DNA from: Tigriopus japonicus
Taxonomy: Eukaryota > Arthropoda > Copepoda > Harpacticoida > Harpacticidae
Assembly (NCBI GenBank): GCA_010645155.1
Contig: JAAGOF010000251.1
Span: 1,165,528-1,229,527 of the forward strand
Direction of reading: 5' to 3'
DNA: 64,000 nucleotides
How positions within the stretch are numbered: the stretch's first letter is position 1; every line of letters begins with the position of its first letter. The notes under the pieces were generated by a model. The model ran no database searches. It saw only the letters and a program-made list of their open reading frames with translations, and was not told the origin of the DNA. Below are positions 10,298-20,793 of the stretch, piece after piece. Made by a program: the position numbers and the translations under genes.

Positions 10298-11695
10298 CTG
10301 ATGGATTTCGAGCAAGTTTTCGAGTTTCGAGTTGACCGAACCGAGTTAAAACCGAACCGAACCACCCCGAACCTCCGAGTCCAAAACCGAACCGGAAGAC
10401 AGCCACTGTCCCAAAAGCGTTATAATAATAGAATTTTTGTGACGTCTTTCAATCCCACAATGTCAGCTTGGCTCTTATAGAAAGAACATGACATCATTTT
10501 ATTTTAACAAGATATCATTTCATATTATTTTGAAACCCATTTGTATATTGGGAAAGTGCTATTTTGTCTTCTCGCTCTATCGGTTCTATTATCCTTCTAC
10601 TAATAGCTCTATGTCCAAAATAGTCCACATCAGAAGGGTGACTCAAAGTTTTGTTCAGGTCAAGAAATATCTATCGTTATCTGTGTCTCACAATTCGTTT
10701 GATTTTCTAGTTCTCCTTTTCTTTTGATTAGTTTGGATTTTTCGCAATTGTAAAAAATCATTTTTGGTTGCTTTTCAAAACAGTTAAAACTTGCAATATA
10801 ATAAAAGCTGAATTGAAGACTAGTTTTTCTTGAAAAATGTTGCATGCAGAATGTTATGTATCTTGTTTACGAATAATTGCCGATAAATGAATAAAGTTGC
10901 TGCTTACCTATGATGTAAAATTCTGCAAATTACTTAATTGTAATGCTCAGAGCCAAAATTTAAGTGCTTATTGCATGTTACTCTGTAGTAAGTGAGATAT
11001 GGGATTTCTTGAACAAAATGATGATCATGAGGAAACATAAACCTTTACTCCTAAGAACGTTTTTCAAATTCTCAAACTCAAAACATATTTTGATACATTC
11101 TAAAGATATACTTTTTTGAATATATAGAGTGGTCACTCCCAAACAACGTTACTAAAAACAAACATTAGAATGCCCCACAAGTTAATAAACGGAACAAACG
11201 GCGAACGGTACAGAAACACACAATGTGAATGGTTTCCTGGTTCATTAACAATGATTCACTTACAACCAAATTTTCATTTTTCAAGATCTATGGACCTTCA
11301 TAGACACGCAAATTCCTCTCAAAAACGGATTAAGAACCAACTTTCTGGCGGAAATTCTCCCCCGGACCAAAACGGAGAGCTTCATTGCGCTCATTCTCAA
11401 CACAACTTGAACAATCTGAGAACATCTTGCCTTGAATTATCTACAACAAAATGTCGTTTTTCCGATTGTGGGCTCCTGAACCTACCAACGTGGTGGGCCC
11501 CAAATTTTGTTGGCCTTGATCAAGGTTGCGGACCCCTTTTCTAGATTATTTTTTACTGGATGAGGATTCCCCACAAAGAGGAATTAGATGGAATAATTTG
11601 TCTTTGACTTGCAGGTTGTGGAGCTATTGTCGTTTGGATAAATGGAACATTACTTGATCCAAACAAAGCCTCTTTTGGAATCATCACGGAAGCAA
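10298..11695. other. non-coding interior of the composite element
   Basis: Begins with about 100 bp of short ACCGAACCGA-type repeats (10330-10400), then AT-rich sequence without a supported gene. Short frames here do not look like protein families. Confidence 0.4.
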
Positions 11696-11699
11696 GTAT

Positions 11700-12405
11700 A
11701 GTTTTATAGTTATAGTTATAGTTTTATATTTATTATGGTTTAGTATAGCAAATATAGTTTTATTTTGCGATGTCTCAAACATCATTGTGGTCACAGTGAA
11801 AATAAGATGCATGAAAATGGTGAAGGTGTTCACCACATACAGTGCATGTACAATTGTCATTTGGTAAAATATGATATTCTTTCCGGCTACAGGTTAAAAA
11901 ATGGTCACTGTCTAAAACTTCTTTACAGATCTGACGTCTGTAGCCTGCGTTCAAGGGCAACGATTGAATAGTGCGACTTCGCCAGAACGTTGATGGAATC
12001 GAGGGAATCAAGTTGGGCACTGACAGGGATGGAATGTCGTTAAAAAGTGATATTTGCAGGCCGTTAAAGCCATCTCCAATCTTGATTCCCGCCACGCGTT
12101 GGCAGGAGAGGTTTTCCAGCAAGGTATTGAGGGGGTAGGTTTGAGTCAGAAAATGTACCGTAGAATTGTTTGAGGAAAAGGGAATCCCCAAGTATCTTTT
12201 CAGATACTTGGAGAAGACGGCGCTGAGGGCTTCTCTAGTGGACTTCGAGATGGACCCTGTTATCCAAATTGGTAAAGCATATTCATACATTGGTAATATG
12301 AATGTTCGAAAAATACGCAACACAATATGGAGCGGGAGATCACAAATGTTCAATCTTGGAAAGAGAAATCCAATCTTATCTCTGGCTCTATTATTCACAT
12401 CTTGA
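11700..12405 (-). pseudogene. 5'-truncated LINE: reverse transcriptase C-terminal part
   Basis: A 207-residue open frame (11775-12398) reads as the region downstream of a non-LTR reverse transcriptase, with phrases such as IVLRIFRTFILPMYEYALPI and IWITGSI. It ends with a Cys/His cluster (CTCTVCGEHLHHFHASYFHC) like the C-terminal zinc site of some LINE ORF2 proteins. The stop is followed by AATAAA (complement at 11728) and a tail of ATAACT-like units (11700-11730). The catalytic RT core is missing, so this is a dead 5'-truncated copy. The clade was not determined. Confidence 0.75.
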
Positions 12406-12490
12406 AGATATTCAAAAAACGTGTATCAAGATGATTTTTATTTGAAAAGACGTGCACCAAAATGATTTCTATTTGAAAAAAAGTGTGTAC

Positions 12491-12978
12491 TAGAGCTGTG
12501 CATTGGATCTGGAAGGTCCTCCAAATCCAATCCGAACTGAATTTTCACAGTCAAAACGAATCCAAATCCGAAAATTTGCCGCTCAATCCAAACGAATCCG
12601 AATCCGAAAATTTGTTGCTCAATCCAAACGAATCCGAATCCGAAAATTTGTTGCTCAATCCAAACGAATCCGAATCCGAAAATTTGTTGCTCAGTCCAAA
12701 CGAATCCGAATCCGAAAATTTGTCGCTCAACCCAAACGAATCCGAAAATTTGCCGCTCAATCCAAACGAATTCGAATCCGAAAATTTGCCGCTCAATCCA
12801 AACGAATCCGAATCCGAAAATTTGCCGCTCAATCCGAACAAATCCGCGCTAAATCCGAACCCGAAAATTCGATGCTCACTCCGAACGAATGCGAATCCGA
12901 AAATTTGATGCTCTATCTGAACGAATCCGAATCCGAAAATTCTTCCGTCAATCCGAACGAATCCGATACACAGCTCTA
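12491..12978. mobile_element. 488-bp hAT-like element with internal minisatellite
   Basis: Ends TAGAGCTGTG and CACAGCTCTA, with a perfect 8-bp target duplication GTGTGTAC (12483-12490 and 12979-12986). Nearly all of the interior is a tandem array, given separately. No protein is encoded; the long open frames on both strands are by-products of the repeat. Confidence 0.9.
12548..12965. repeat. 36-bp minisatellite inside hAT-like element
   Basis: About a dozen units built on CGAATCCGAATCCGAAAATT plus a GCTCAATCCAAA-type spacer, with one shortened unit. It lies wholly between the inverted ends of the 488-bp element. Confidence 0.9.
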
Positions 12979-13036
12979 GTGTGTACCAAGATGGGTTGCT
13001 TCCGATTCACGGCACTGAAAATATAATATGAAGTTG

Positions 13037-14230
13037 ATTTGGAAATTCCCAAACACTATGAGAAATGTTTCTGACCGAGGAAACCAAGAGGAATAACTGT
13101 TATTTACTGCGTGTTTCAATATCAGGTCTAGATTAAATGTTGAACACCAAAACCCTACTAAATTATTATTTTTTGTAAAATTTAGTTAGTACATTTTGAG
13201 ATCTGCCTAAGATACATATTTAATTGCTCAGCTTTTCAAGTTTCACTGTCCCATTTTTTACTTCAAAAAGCGAAAAATCGTTCCGGGGTACATGAAAACT
13301 CAAATACTTATGAAAATGATGTAGATTTTCAATCTTGTAAAATATATCAAGAATTCCGATCTTTCTCAAACCTGACCTTTCCCAGGGAAACTTTTAGACG
13401 TTAATCCACACCCACAGACTGAGAACCATTCTGATACCGGACATGAAATTGCCTATCGGAAATGATTTGGACGATGTGATGGCTGGCCTCGCTGGCCGGG
13501 CGAGGCTCAACCCTCCGACCCTAGCACCAACAATAAAAAAAATCTTCATTCTTGGAAGTTTTATCACCCCAGGTCAAAATGATATGTTGTTACCTAAAAC
13601 ACACTTGAAATACACTTTCTTTAATATGGACTTTTGAACCAAATAAAAAGGACATGTAGGCACGTTGTCAATACAAATTCAGTGAAATTCTGAAGGATTT
13701 TAAAAATTCGCTTTTGGTCCAAATTGAGAATGATTCTCCAAGAAATATCACTTTTGCATGAAATCCACAGGTACTGTTCAGTAGATTTCCTCAAATTTTC
13801 AAATGAGTGTCTAATGAAATCAAGATAATCAGATTTTTTTTCAAAAATGTGTATTTTTTGTATGATTTAAGTAACATTAATTGTGATTTTGACCAATCAT
13901 GACAAAAAAGCCAAAATGAACAATTTTCAATCTGTTTGATAAAATCGAGAATATATATTATGTTTCTGGGAGTTTGAGTTTTTATTTACTGGGAACGATA
14001 ACTCGACTTAACACAACTTAAATAACTTGCCAACTGATCGACTTATTTTCAATTAAATTCAATTCAAAAGGTATCTTGGGCTGCTCTGAAAAAGTGTTGA
14101 CTAGTTTTGCAAAGCGGTGTTAATTTTTTAGGTTTTAATCTAGACCTGATATTGAAAAACGCAGTAGGTAAAAGTTGTTCCATTTGGTTCTCTGGGTCAG
14201 AATTATCTATCGTAGTATTTGGGAATTTCG
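13037..14230. repeat. large imperfect inverted repeat, arms ~110 bp
   Basis: 13037-13150 and 14117-14230 are diverged inverted copies (shared tracts include TCAGGTCTAGATTAAA against its complement, and GGAATTTCC-type ends). Related sequence occurs at 6830-6905. The middle holds a segment (13380-13560) repeated in inverted form at 27600-27770. No gene seen. Confidence 0.6.
13380..13560 (+). repeat. dispersed repeat, copy 1
   Basis: Matches 27600-27770 in reverse orientation, including the GGCTGGCC...GGCTCAACCCT stretch and ACGTTAATCCACACCCACAG. Confidence 0.7.
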
Positions 14231-14239
14231 CAGCAGACT

Positions 14240-15300
14240 TGACATGATTTTTTCAGTAAGGTGAATTGAAAAAAAAACGTGAACCAATATGATTTTCATT
14301 TGAGGAAAAAACCCGTAAAAGGGGTACCAGGATGGTTTGGTTCTATTTAAGAAATACATCTACCAAGATAGTTTGTTTGCATTTGAGAGAACGTGTACTA
14401 AGATTATTTGAATTTGGCAAAATCCATACACGACCAGATGAGTGAGGGCCTAAGAATTGGCCAAGACGTCTTCTTGCACGGGTCAACGTTCGAAATCATC
14501 ATTGAGAGAGGCTCTTCTAAGGAGATGAGGCAAGTCTCGTTTGTCTTGTTTGTAGTAGGAACGAATGTCCTCAAAAAAAGGTTGCTGGATTGGTTGAGGT
14601 ATGTCACCCACACGTTTTTCAGATTTGACCAACAGGATGATCTCGTTCCGTGTGCCTCATCATGATCATCCCATTTCTGGTCTGTCTTGGTCGGTGAATG
14701 AGCTCAGAATCGTGGGGATGAGGAGGTTTTCATGGATACTTTCTAATCTTTGTGAAGGCACACTAGTGACGGTGGTCAACAAACAGTCCGTCCATCCGTC
14801 CGTGGATTTACTTCACCATCACCCCTGACTTTGGATTATTTAGTAGTTGGTTAGTTGGCCGAGGAAGAGGCTCTTCTGTGTAGTACGTTCTACTCACTGC
14901 GATGGAGCAATGGGTATATCTTAAGCAATATTTGATGGGTCAAATTCTTTCCTACAAGTGATTAAAAAGTGTTTCTCTAATTTGCCGCTATCCACAAGTG
15001 TCAGATTACTAAACTCAATGTTTTCGAAATTAAATTGTAGATCTTGACATCTCAGTTTCAGAGCTACCCTGAACTGCCAGTGATGCCCGTTACAGTCTAT
15101 TTGCATTTGATGAATGAGTCAAATCCGTTTAATGGTTTGAAACGGTAATTTTTGGGCCCCTGATATATTTGTCAAAATTTAGAAGGGGACTTTTTCTTCA
15201 TTCAACGAGCTCTTGTGATCGACAAAACCCCTCCAATTCGTAACTTGAATAAAAGAAACAAAATGATAAAATTTTGAAAATTTAGCATCACTGATAATCA
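14240..15300. other. non-coding interior of composite element
   Basis: Starts with degenerate ~30-bp units like CGTGTACCAAGATGATTT (14280-14410), also seen at 12420-12490. The rest shows no supported gene. Confidence 0.35.
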
Positions 15301-15768
15301 GCGGCTTCGCATCGAACTTCTTCGAGTTGCACGAAGGACCCTAAAACCGAGTCGAACCATCGAGTTACGTTTTCAAAATGAACTCGATTACCATCAGTAC
15401 CCATCACTACTCCGAGGTAGTAGATTAGCAGTGCTGCCATTTTTGATTCATGGTCCATGTCTCTTACTTCTCAAAACATCTGGTTGTGGTTAGCTTTCAA
15501 ATCCAAAAACCTAAGCAAGGACCAATATTGCAATACCTTGGCAAAAACTGACTTCAAAACACATCATGAGTTACTACTAAGGTGAGTTTTGAAAAGTCCT
15601 ATCTCGGAGGAAGTGGATTAGCGGAGCTGTTGCGTTCACTTTAGATAGTTCATTGATATATTTACGGTCGGACTGTAAAAGATACTTCGTAAGTGCGAGC
15701 CACCACCAAACGGGTTTCATGAGGACAACTTCTTCGTTACAAGCAGGCGTTAGAAGCTTCGTTAGAAG

Positions 15769-16644
15769 CGGAACTTTCCTCAAAATATCTCTCAAATCTG
15801 CCTATAGACGGAAATAGTCATTGAAATTGCGTCACAACAATAAAACAATAAAATAAATTGAATCTTTGAATTTAGCTTCAGTACTCGACGTGTTTTTTTA
15901 TGAAGTATGCATTCCTAACTACAATAGGTTAAACCAAGCATTATTCCTTTGAATTTCCCGCCTTAATCTTTAGTTATTCTGTAGCTGTATCTAGCGCCCT
16001 CTAGCTGTATCCACTTTGCTCGTCCAAACACCTCCAACGTAGAAGATAACAAACTCCAAACGACCAATTCTTTGCAGAACTCGATTTACAGTCGACCGTA
16101 CTTATCATGTAGCTCCTTAATATGAAGCTACGAAGTAACTATTTTTGAACTCAAGTCGTTGGGTTCAAAATGCAAGCAAAAAGCCCAACACCCAAGCTTG
16201 TTTATAAGTGTTGCAAATGAGAGAATAAAAAATATCGAAATAATTTGATTCATACAGTCAAGAAACGGCAGCACTTACAACTTGACATGCCTCAACTAGT
16301 GATGTGACTTGGTGTGTTGGGCAAGCTTTTTGCGCGAGGTCGTAAGGTAGTGTCGCCAATCGACCTTTGTGAAATCGTATTCGGCTTTGCTTACCAATCT
16401 TCAAAAACCTGTTTTTTTATCAAGGAGAACGGAACGGCGTCCCTAACTTTTGTGACTTCTGAACAGGGTTGCAAATGACACTCAAATTTGTGTTTGCTGA
16501 TATAGCTGAGCACAATACGAAATCTCCATTAGGTGACCCTACCTTGCGACCTCGCGCAAAAAAGCTTGCCCAACACACCAAGTCACATCACTAGCCTCAA
16601 CCATAGTTACCTCCGAGGTAGGACTTTCAAAAACCTCACCTCAG
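15769..16644 (+). repeat. dispersed repeat (~580 bp unit), copy 1, with MITE insertion
   Basis: Matches 35923-36599 in the same order (shared tracts include GTAGCTCCTTAATAT-like and TTTACAGTCGACCGTA). Copy 2 has an internal ~90-bp stretch absent here. The 297-bp MITE at 16297-16593 interrupts this copy; copy 2 keeps the uninterrupted site ACTCAACCATAG. Confidence 0.85.
16297..16593 (+). mobile_element. 297-bp hAT-like MITE, copy 1
   Basis: Long inverted ends of about 48 bp starting TAGTGATGTGACTTGG, with a perfect 8-bp target duplication GCCTCAAC on both sides. Almost identical to 22870-23166 in reverse orientation. It shares its first 16 bases with the 717-bp family, so the same transposase may act on both. 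Confidence 0.92.
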
Positions 16645-16744
16645 TACTGGAGAGGCAAGCAGCAGGACGTTCTTTTTCTCTCAGACATGGGGACTTAAAA
16701 ATTGAAAAGACAAGTCCCGGGAAGTGTTGCCAAGTGAGAACATT

Positions 16745-16865
16745 TATAGGAAACAAGTAAATCGAGTGGTTTATTCCAGAAGACCGACACGATAGATTGC
16801 CTTTGCAAGAGTCTCAAGTTAATGGCATTAATAAATCCTTGGGGAAAGAAATACAAATCCCTACA
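16745..16865 (-). repeat. Ty3/Gypsy 3' LTR
   Basis: 121 bp; matches 20597-20717 with several substitutions, clearly more than the BEL LTR pair shows, so this is an older insertion. Confidence 0.88.
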
Positions 16866-16902
16866 GACCTCCCCTCCAGTTGGACACAATGAATATTTTT
16901 TT

Positions 16903-17604
16903 TTAAACAACGGCTTGAAAACGAGAAGAAGGTACAATAATGCGACCGAATGAAGAAATATTTCGAGTGGAAAGGATTTCATCGTCCACAAAGGCTGGTT
17001 TGATCCGATCAAGTGAAACCACAGTGGATTTTCCTTGAATATCCAATGTTACAGTCTTTTCCTGTAAGCATAATATAGGAAAGGGACCACAGTAAGGACG
17101 ATGAAGAGGAGGGCAAACTGCATCCACACGAAGAAAAGCAGGAGTCGCTTTGGACATATCTTTTAGAAAATTGGTTTTGCCCAAATTACCATGATGATCG
17201 GGAATGAGACGTGGAAGCGAGGCTACAGTTTTATGCAGATTGTCAACGAAACAATCACTATCACAAATTTGAGTTGGTTCGAAAAATGTTCCTGGTAGTC
17301 TCAGAGAGGTCCCAAGATGCATGTTTGCCGCCGAATAACCAGATTGCATGACGGCTGATCGAATTCCCATCATTACCATAAGCATCTCATCATACCATGA
17401 CATGTTAAGTCGAGCCATCAACGCTGCCTTAAAATGACGGTGAAATCGCTCAATCATTCCATTTGCTTGTGGATGATACGCCGTGGTTCGAATGCGTTCA
17501 ATTCCAAGGAATTCACAAAGTCTCTTCCACAATTCAGACTCAAATTGACGACCTTGGTCCGTTGTAATCAACCGCGGGCAACCATATCGCGATACGAAAG
17601 TCAC
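16903..17604 (-). pseudogene. Ty3/Gypsy integrase, C-terminal part
   Basis: Open frame with the second catalytic Asp (ITTDQGRQFES), the HPQANG motif and the final Glu (ERFHR), then a C-terminal domain ending in DRIKPAF as in arthropod Gypsy elements. It begins abruptly at the LINE junction (17604/17605); the N-terminal part resumes at 18.5 kb. Confidence 0.88.
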
Positions 17605-18457
17605 TTTTCACGTTCTTTTTAGCCCAGCAAGCCTTACCGTCTGCACTACGACAAGTTTTGTTTAATGCCTTGATAAAATCAAAATTGGAATACGGCATTG
17701 AGTATTTCGGTAATTCGCCCGCAATAAAATCACTAGATCCCGTTCAGAAAAGTGCAATTCGTTGGATTGTGAAAGCAAAAAGAATAGACCACACAAGCAA
17801 AGCATTCAAAAGGCTGAATATTCTCAAAGTTCGTGATCTAATACGAGTAAAACGACTGAAATTTATGTTTCTTTGTTTAAATGATGTAACACCTCGAATC
17901 ATAAACACCTTTTCTTTTGGAGTTAGGAGGGGTGGAGACATTCGTTTTGACCTTCCATTACACAGACTGTCCTGGTTTCAAAAATTACCACACTATGACT
18001 TTCCTAGAACCTGGAACGAGTATACATTTGAAAAGGAGCTTCAGTTTTCTACATACAAGTATTCGATGAAGCAATGGGTCCGGCATCTGACTGAATCAAT
18101 CATTTCGTCCTATCCCACCATATGTAACATCAAACAATGCTTCTCTTGCAAAAGTCATTCGAGCTCTTCCTGATTCCCTACCATACGAATAGTCCGAGAG
18201 CAGCGATTGGATGCAATGGCAGTGGACCCTCATGAGCATTCCAAAGGACAATCGGGTTTTTGATATTGTAAGCTTTATGAAGACATTTCTATGATATGTA
18301 CCAGCCTCTTGAAAACAAGCCTTATGGCTTAAGAGGTTCATGGGTCGTTTCCCCTTCTCTTTTACTTTCATTTTTAATCTTATTTTAAATAACTTACTTT
18401 AAACAAGACCCAATACATACATACATACATACATACATACATACATACATACATACA

Positions 18458-18488
<31 letters not shown>
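17605..18488 (+). mobile_element. 5'-truncated LINE inserted in the Gypsy integrase
   Basis: The frame 17658-18173 encodes the C-terminal part of a non-LTR reverse transcriptase (SKLEYGIEYFG, VQKSAIRWI, LNILKVRDLIRVKRL). The element ends in a 3' (ACAT)n tail. It sits exactly between two halves of the Gypsy integrase, whose coding sequence is continuous across the site. I see no clear target duplication. Inactive: no endonuclease or RT core. Confidence 0.82.
18413..18487 (+). repeat. (ACAT)n microsatellite, LINE 3' tail
   Basis: About 18 uninterrupted ACAT units, placed between the LINE 3' sequence and the Gypsy integrase, as expected for a simple-repeat LINE tail. Confidence 0.93.
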
Positions 18489-18725
18489 CCAGTTGTGGAG
18501 GGGTGCTGATGCGCAAGAACGAGCCGTGATTTCCTAGAGAGGAATCACCTCCACCCATCGCGAGAAATGGTCAATTATTGTCAAGATGTAAGAAAATCCT
18601 TGATTCTCAGGTAAAGGACCTACTAGGTCTAAATGAATGTGCTCAAAACGTTCATCAGGTTGTGGAATTCTCTCATGGGGAGTCTTTTGATGAGTGAATA
18701 CTTTGGATGATTTGCACGGAGACAT
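18489..18725 (-). pseudogene. Ty3/Gypsy integrase, N-terminal part
   Basis: Holds the end of the zinc-binding region (SPCKSSKVFTHQKTP) and the first catalytic Asp (HLDLVGPLP), and ends at an in-frame stop after FSRWVEVIPL (18534). Integrase-like sequence continues past the stop to the LINE boundary. Confidence 0.82.
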
Positions 18726-18960
18726 TTGCTAGGAGGAATGTCCATCGACATGACGTGCCAAAACCGAGATTGAGATTCAGCTCACATACGCCAAACACAG
18801 ATATCGATGTTGAGTTTGCGGCAGAAAGACTACCAATAGGACAAGAACATTTGAATTGTTTATTTGCCGAGAAAACACTAACAGCAGATCTGGAGTCAAC
18901 AAGAAAACGTCTCGATGTGGTTTGATCTTTCACTCTCAACAACCAGTGAAAATCCTTCTT
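18726..18960 (-). pseudogene. Ty3/Gypsy protease remnant
   Basis: Protease-like frame with the active-site region RRFLVDSRSAVSVF. The invariant Gly of the Asp-Ser/Thr-Gly triad is Arg (AGA), so it is inactive. It joins integrase sequence directly at about 18725, showing an internal deletion of RT and RNase H. Confidence 0.75.
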
Positions 18961-18992
18961 GCGCTCCGCCACCGGTGACACGGAGTTGGATC

Positions 18993-19610
18993 TTAGTTTC
19001 CCGAATTGTTGAAGGTTTTGAGCACCCAAGAACAAGGTGATACACATTTCTTGGCCCTTTTACCGAAGCGCTTATGATAAAAGCATAGATTAGATGATGC
19101 TCTGGCGACTGCATTTACGGAAAGATGTGGACGGAGTTTGTCCAAAACAGCTTCTGTTATGCTCTCCACCATTCCAGTAGAAATGTCATAGGTGGTAGGT
19201 GGAGGAAAATTTCGCGACGTATCCAAGGCATTGGCCGCTAATGGAAGTTGACCTCCGTCAGGCGCCGATCTCAGGTTGTCAACCATATTATCTGCATGTG
19301 CTGCCAGTTCCTCTAAATTGCATGAAGGAACCAACACGCTCAAAGCTGGGATAATCTCCTTTGGCATGGCTGCAATAAATTGAGTTCGCTTCATATCCTC
19401 GGAAACATCCAATCCACTAACCACGCCTTTAATAGTATTCAATAGTTTGGTAGGTTTCTGATCACTAAGCTTGAAACCACTCATGAAACGCTCATATCGT
19501 TCAGTGTTGGTGCCAAGTAGATACACTAAGATAGATATTGGCATTCGTAGGCTAACACACGGTGCCGATGATTCACGCTGGTGATTGGTCAAGAGCATTC
19601 AGTTGAACAT
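18993..19610 (-). pseudogene. Ty3/Gypsy gag, C-terminal part
   Basis: Frame 18993-19598 with Gypsy Gag features: AMPKEIIPAL, NLEELAAHADNM and the C-terminal motif CFYHKRFGKRAKKCVSPCSW, common in arthropod Gypsy Gags. It ends in a different frame from the protease. Confidence 0.8.
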
Positions 19611-19669
19611 TCAGCTAATTCTAACGAAGTTCAACAACAAACCAGAGTACTTCTTATTTGTTGATTTTG

Positions 19670-19940
19670 TAGTGATCTGACCTGGTGCTGGGGTTGCCAA
19701 TTTTCTTAAGTGAAATCATATTTCCCACTGTCTACCAGCCTTGATAAACAGGTTTTTTTCTTTAAGAAGCGACAAAAGGCAAGGCATCCCTGACTTTCGT
19801 GACTTCTGAGCAGGGTTGCAAATCAACCTCAAATTCGTGTTTGCTCATATACCAGAGCAAAGCACCCATTCTCTAAGAGGTAACCCTACCCTGCCACCTC
19901 CCGTGAAAAAACTTGCGCAAGCCGAGATTTCACATCACTG
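19670..19940 (+). mobile_element. diverged 297-bp-family MITE in Gypsy gag
   Basis: Diverged relative of the MITEs at 16297 and 22870 (shared core includes GTGACTTCTGAGCAGGGTTG). Ends TAGTGATC and CATCACTG; flanking octamers TGATTTTG and ATATTTTG agree at 6 of 8. It separates the two halves of the Gypsy gag. Confidence 0.8.
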
Positions 19941-20175
19941 ATATTTTGTTGTCAATCACCCGATCATGTGAATTAATCGGCCCCTGTTTAAACTCCACAC
20001 TAGTTGAAATTCACTTTTTGCATAGCGGGTAAATACCTTAGACACATTTCCAGCAGACTTGAGGATTTTCAATAACCAAACTGCCCTATCAGATGAGCGA
20101 AATAGTTTAGATGTGTTTCTTAGAAGAAAAGGTTCCTTTAATCATGAACTTCGGCTTCCCGCATGATGAATGACG

Positions 20176-20520
20176 TCACAGACAATCCGTGCCCGGTCGG
20201 GCAATCATAGATTTGAATGCCAATCTCTGCCTTCTAGTATTTCTAGTGCCAAGGAGAGACGAAAGGAGCGCAGCTTTGAGAACCGTATACGATGTAACAT
20301 CGTCGCGATATCGCACCTGATCACGAACTCTCCGAGCAACGGCATTCGGCAACCAAATGACTGGCTTTCGTTTCTTCATCCTTAATGCGAGCCAAACGAA
20401 ATTGTGCCTCCACGGCCTCGAACCATAAATCTGGGTCCTCGCTCCAGAATGTCGGAATCTTAAGAGCAATATGGGACACTAGAGTTGTAGGCGGTAAAGC
20501 AATGTTTTGGGACTTGGGTG
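20176..20520 (-). pseudogene. Ty3/Gypsy gag, N-terminal part
   Basis: In alternating frames this reads like the start of an arthropod Gypsy Gag (a PxFWxEDPDLWF-type start, then an FRLA and TSYTVLKAALLS region). At least one frameshift is present. It is separated from the C-terminal part by a MITE and about 230 bp of other sequence. Confidence 0.7.
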
Positions 20521-20596
20521 GTGAAACTGGTGTAGAAAACCCAAAGGATGTGGGAGTGGGTGGGTCGGATATTTTAAATCACGTTGGGGTCACCAA

Positions 20597-20717
20597 TATA
20601 GGAAACAAGTAAATCGAGTGGTTTATTCCAGAAGACCGACATGATAGATTGTTCTTGCAAGAGTCTCAAGTTAATGGCGTTAATTAATCCTTGGGGAAAG
20701 AAATACAAATCCCTCCA
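20597..20717 (-). repeat. Ty3/Gypsy 5' LTR
   Basis: 121-bp partner of 16745-16865; adjoins the primer-binding site on its inner (low-coordinate) side. Confidence 0.88.
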
Positions 20718-20767
20718 CATTGATGCAGCGCCATCATATCCTGTAAGGTTAGGTTACATTTGGGACA

Positions 20768-20793
20768 GTTAGGTTAGGTTAGGTTAGGTAAGG
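20768..20793 (+). repeat. interstitial (TTAGG)n telomere-like repeat
   Basis: Four perfect TTAGG units (20769-20788) plus one TAAGG, with another TTAGG nearby at about 20747. TTAGG is the ancestral arthropod telomere repeat. The run is too short to be a chromosome end. Confidence 0.7.

Larger units (their letters stand above)
8708..15409. mobile_element. 6.7-kb composite hAT-like insertion
   Basis: Starts TAGTGATG and ends CATCACTA, and is flanked on both sides by the same 8-bp sequence CTCCGAGG (8700-8707 and 15410-15417). Its left end is the 717-bp hAT-like element at 8708-10297. Its right end (about 15310-15409) mirrors the sequence at about 10298-10390: both carry CCATCAGTA/TACTGATGG and CGAGTT/AACCGAG-rich motifs. 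This suggests an older element whose left tip was replaced or joined by the 717-bp element, with the unit now bounded by one target duplication. No transposase frame is visible inside. Confidence 0.6.
16745..20717 (-). mobile_element. defective Ty3/Gypsy retrotransposon
   Basis: Two 121-bp LTRs (16745-16865, 20597-20717) and a 4-bp target duplication CATT (16741-16744, 20718-20721). On the minus strand the 5' LTR is followed by TGGTGACCCCAACG, a primer-binding site of the form common in arthropod Gypsy elements, and the 3' LTR is preceded by GGAGGGGAGG (polypurine tract). Order inside, read on the minus strand: gag (20.5-19.0 kb, broken by a MITE), protease, then directly integrase. Reverse transcriptase and RNase H are deleted, and a LINE splits the integrase. 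Confidence 0.9.

Noticed and set aside
12503..12979. Long open frames on both strands over the 36-bp minisatellite
   Set aside because: The unit length is a multiple of three, so stops are avoided by repetition; there is no start context, splice context or family match.
18413..18487. CRISPR-like or regulatory repeat array
   Set aside because: It is a simple ACAT microsatellite directly following a LINE 3' end; there are no spacers.
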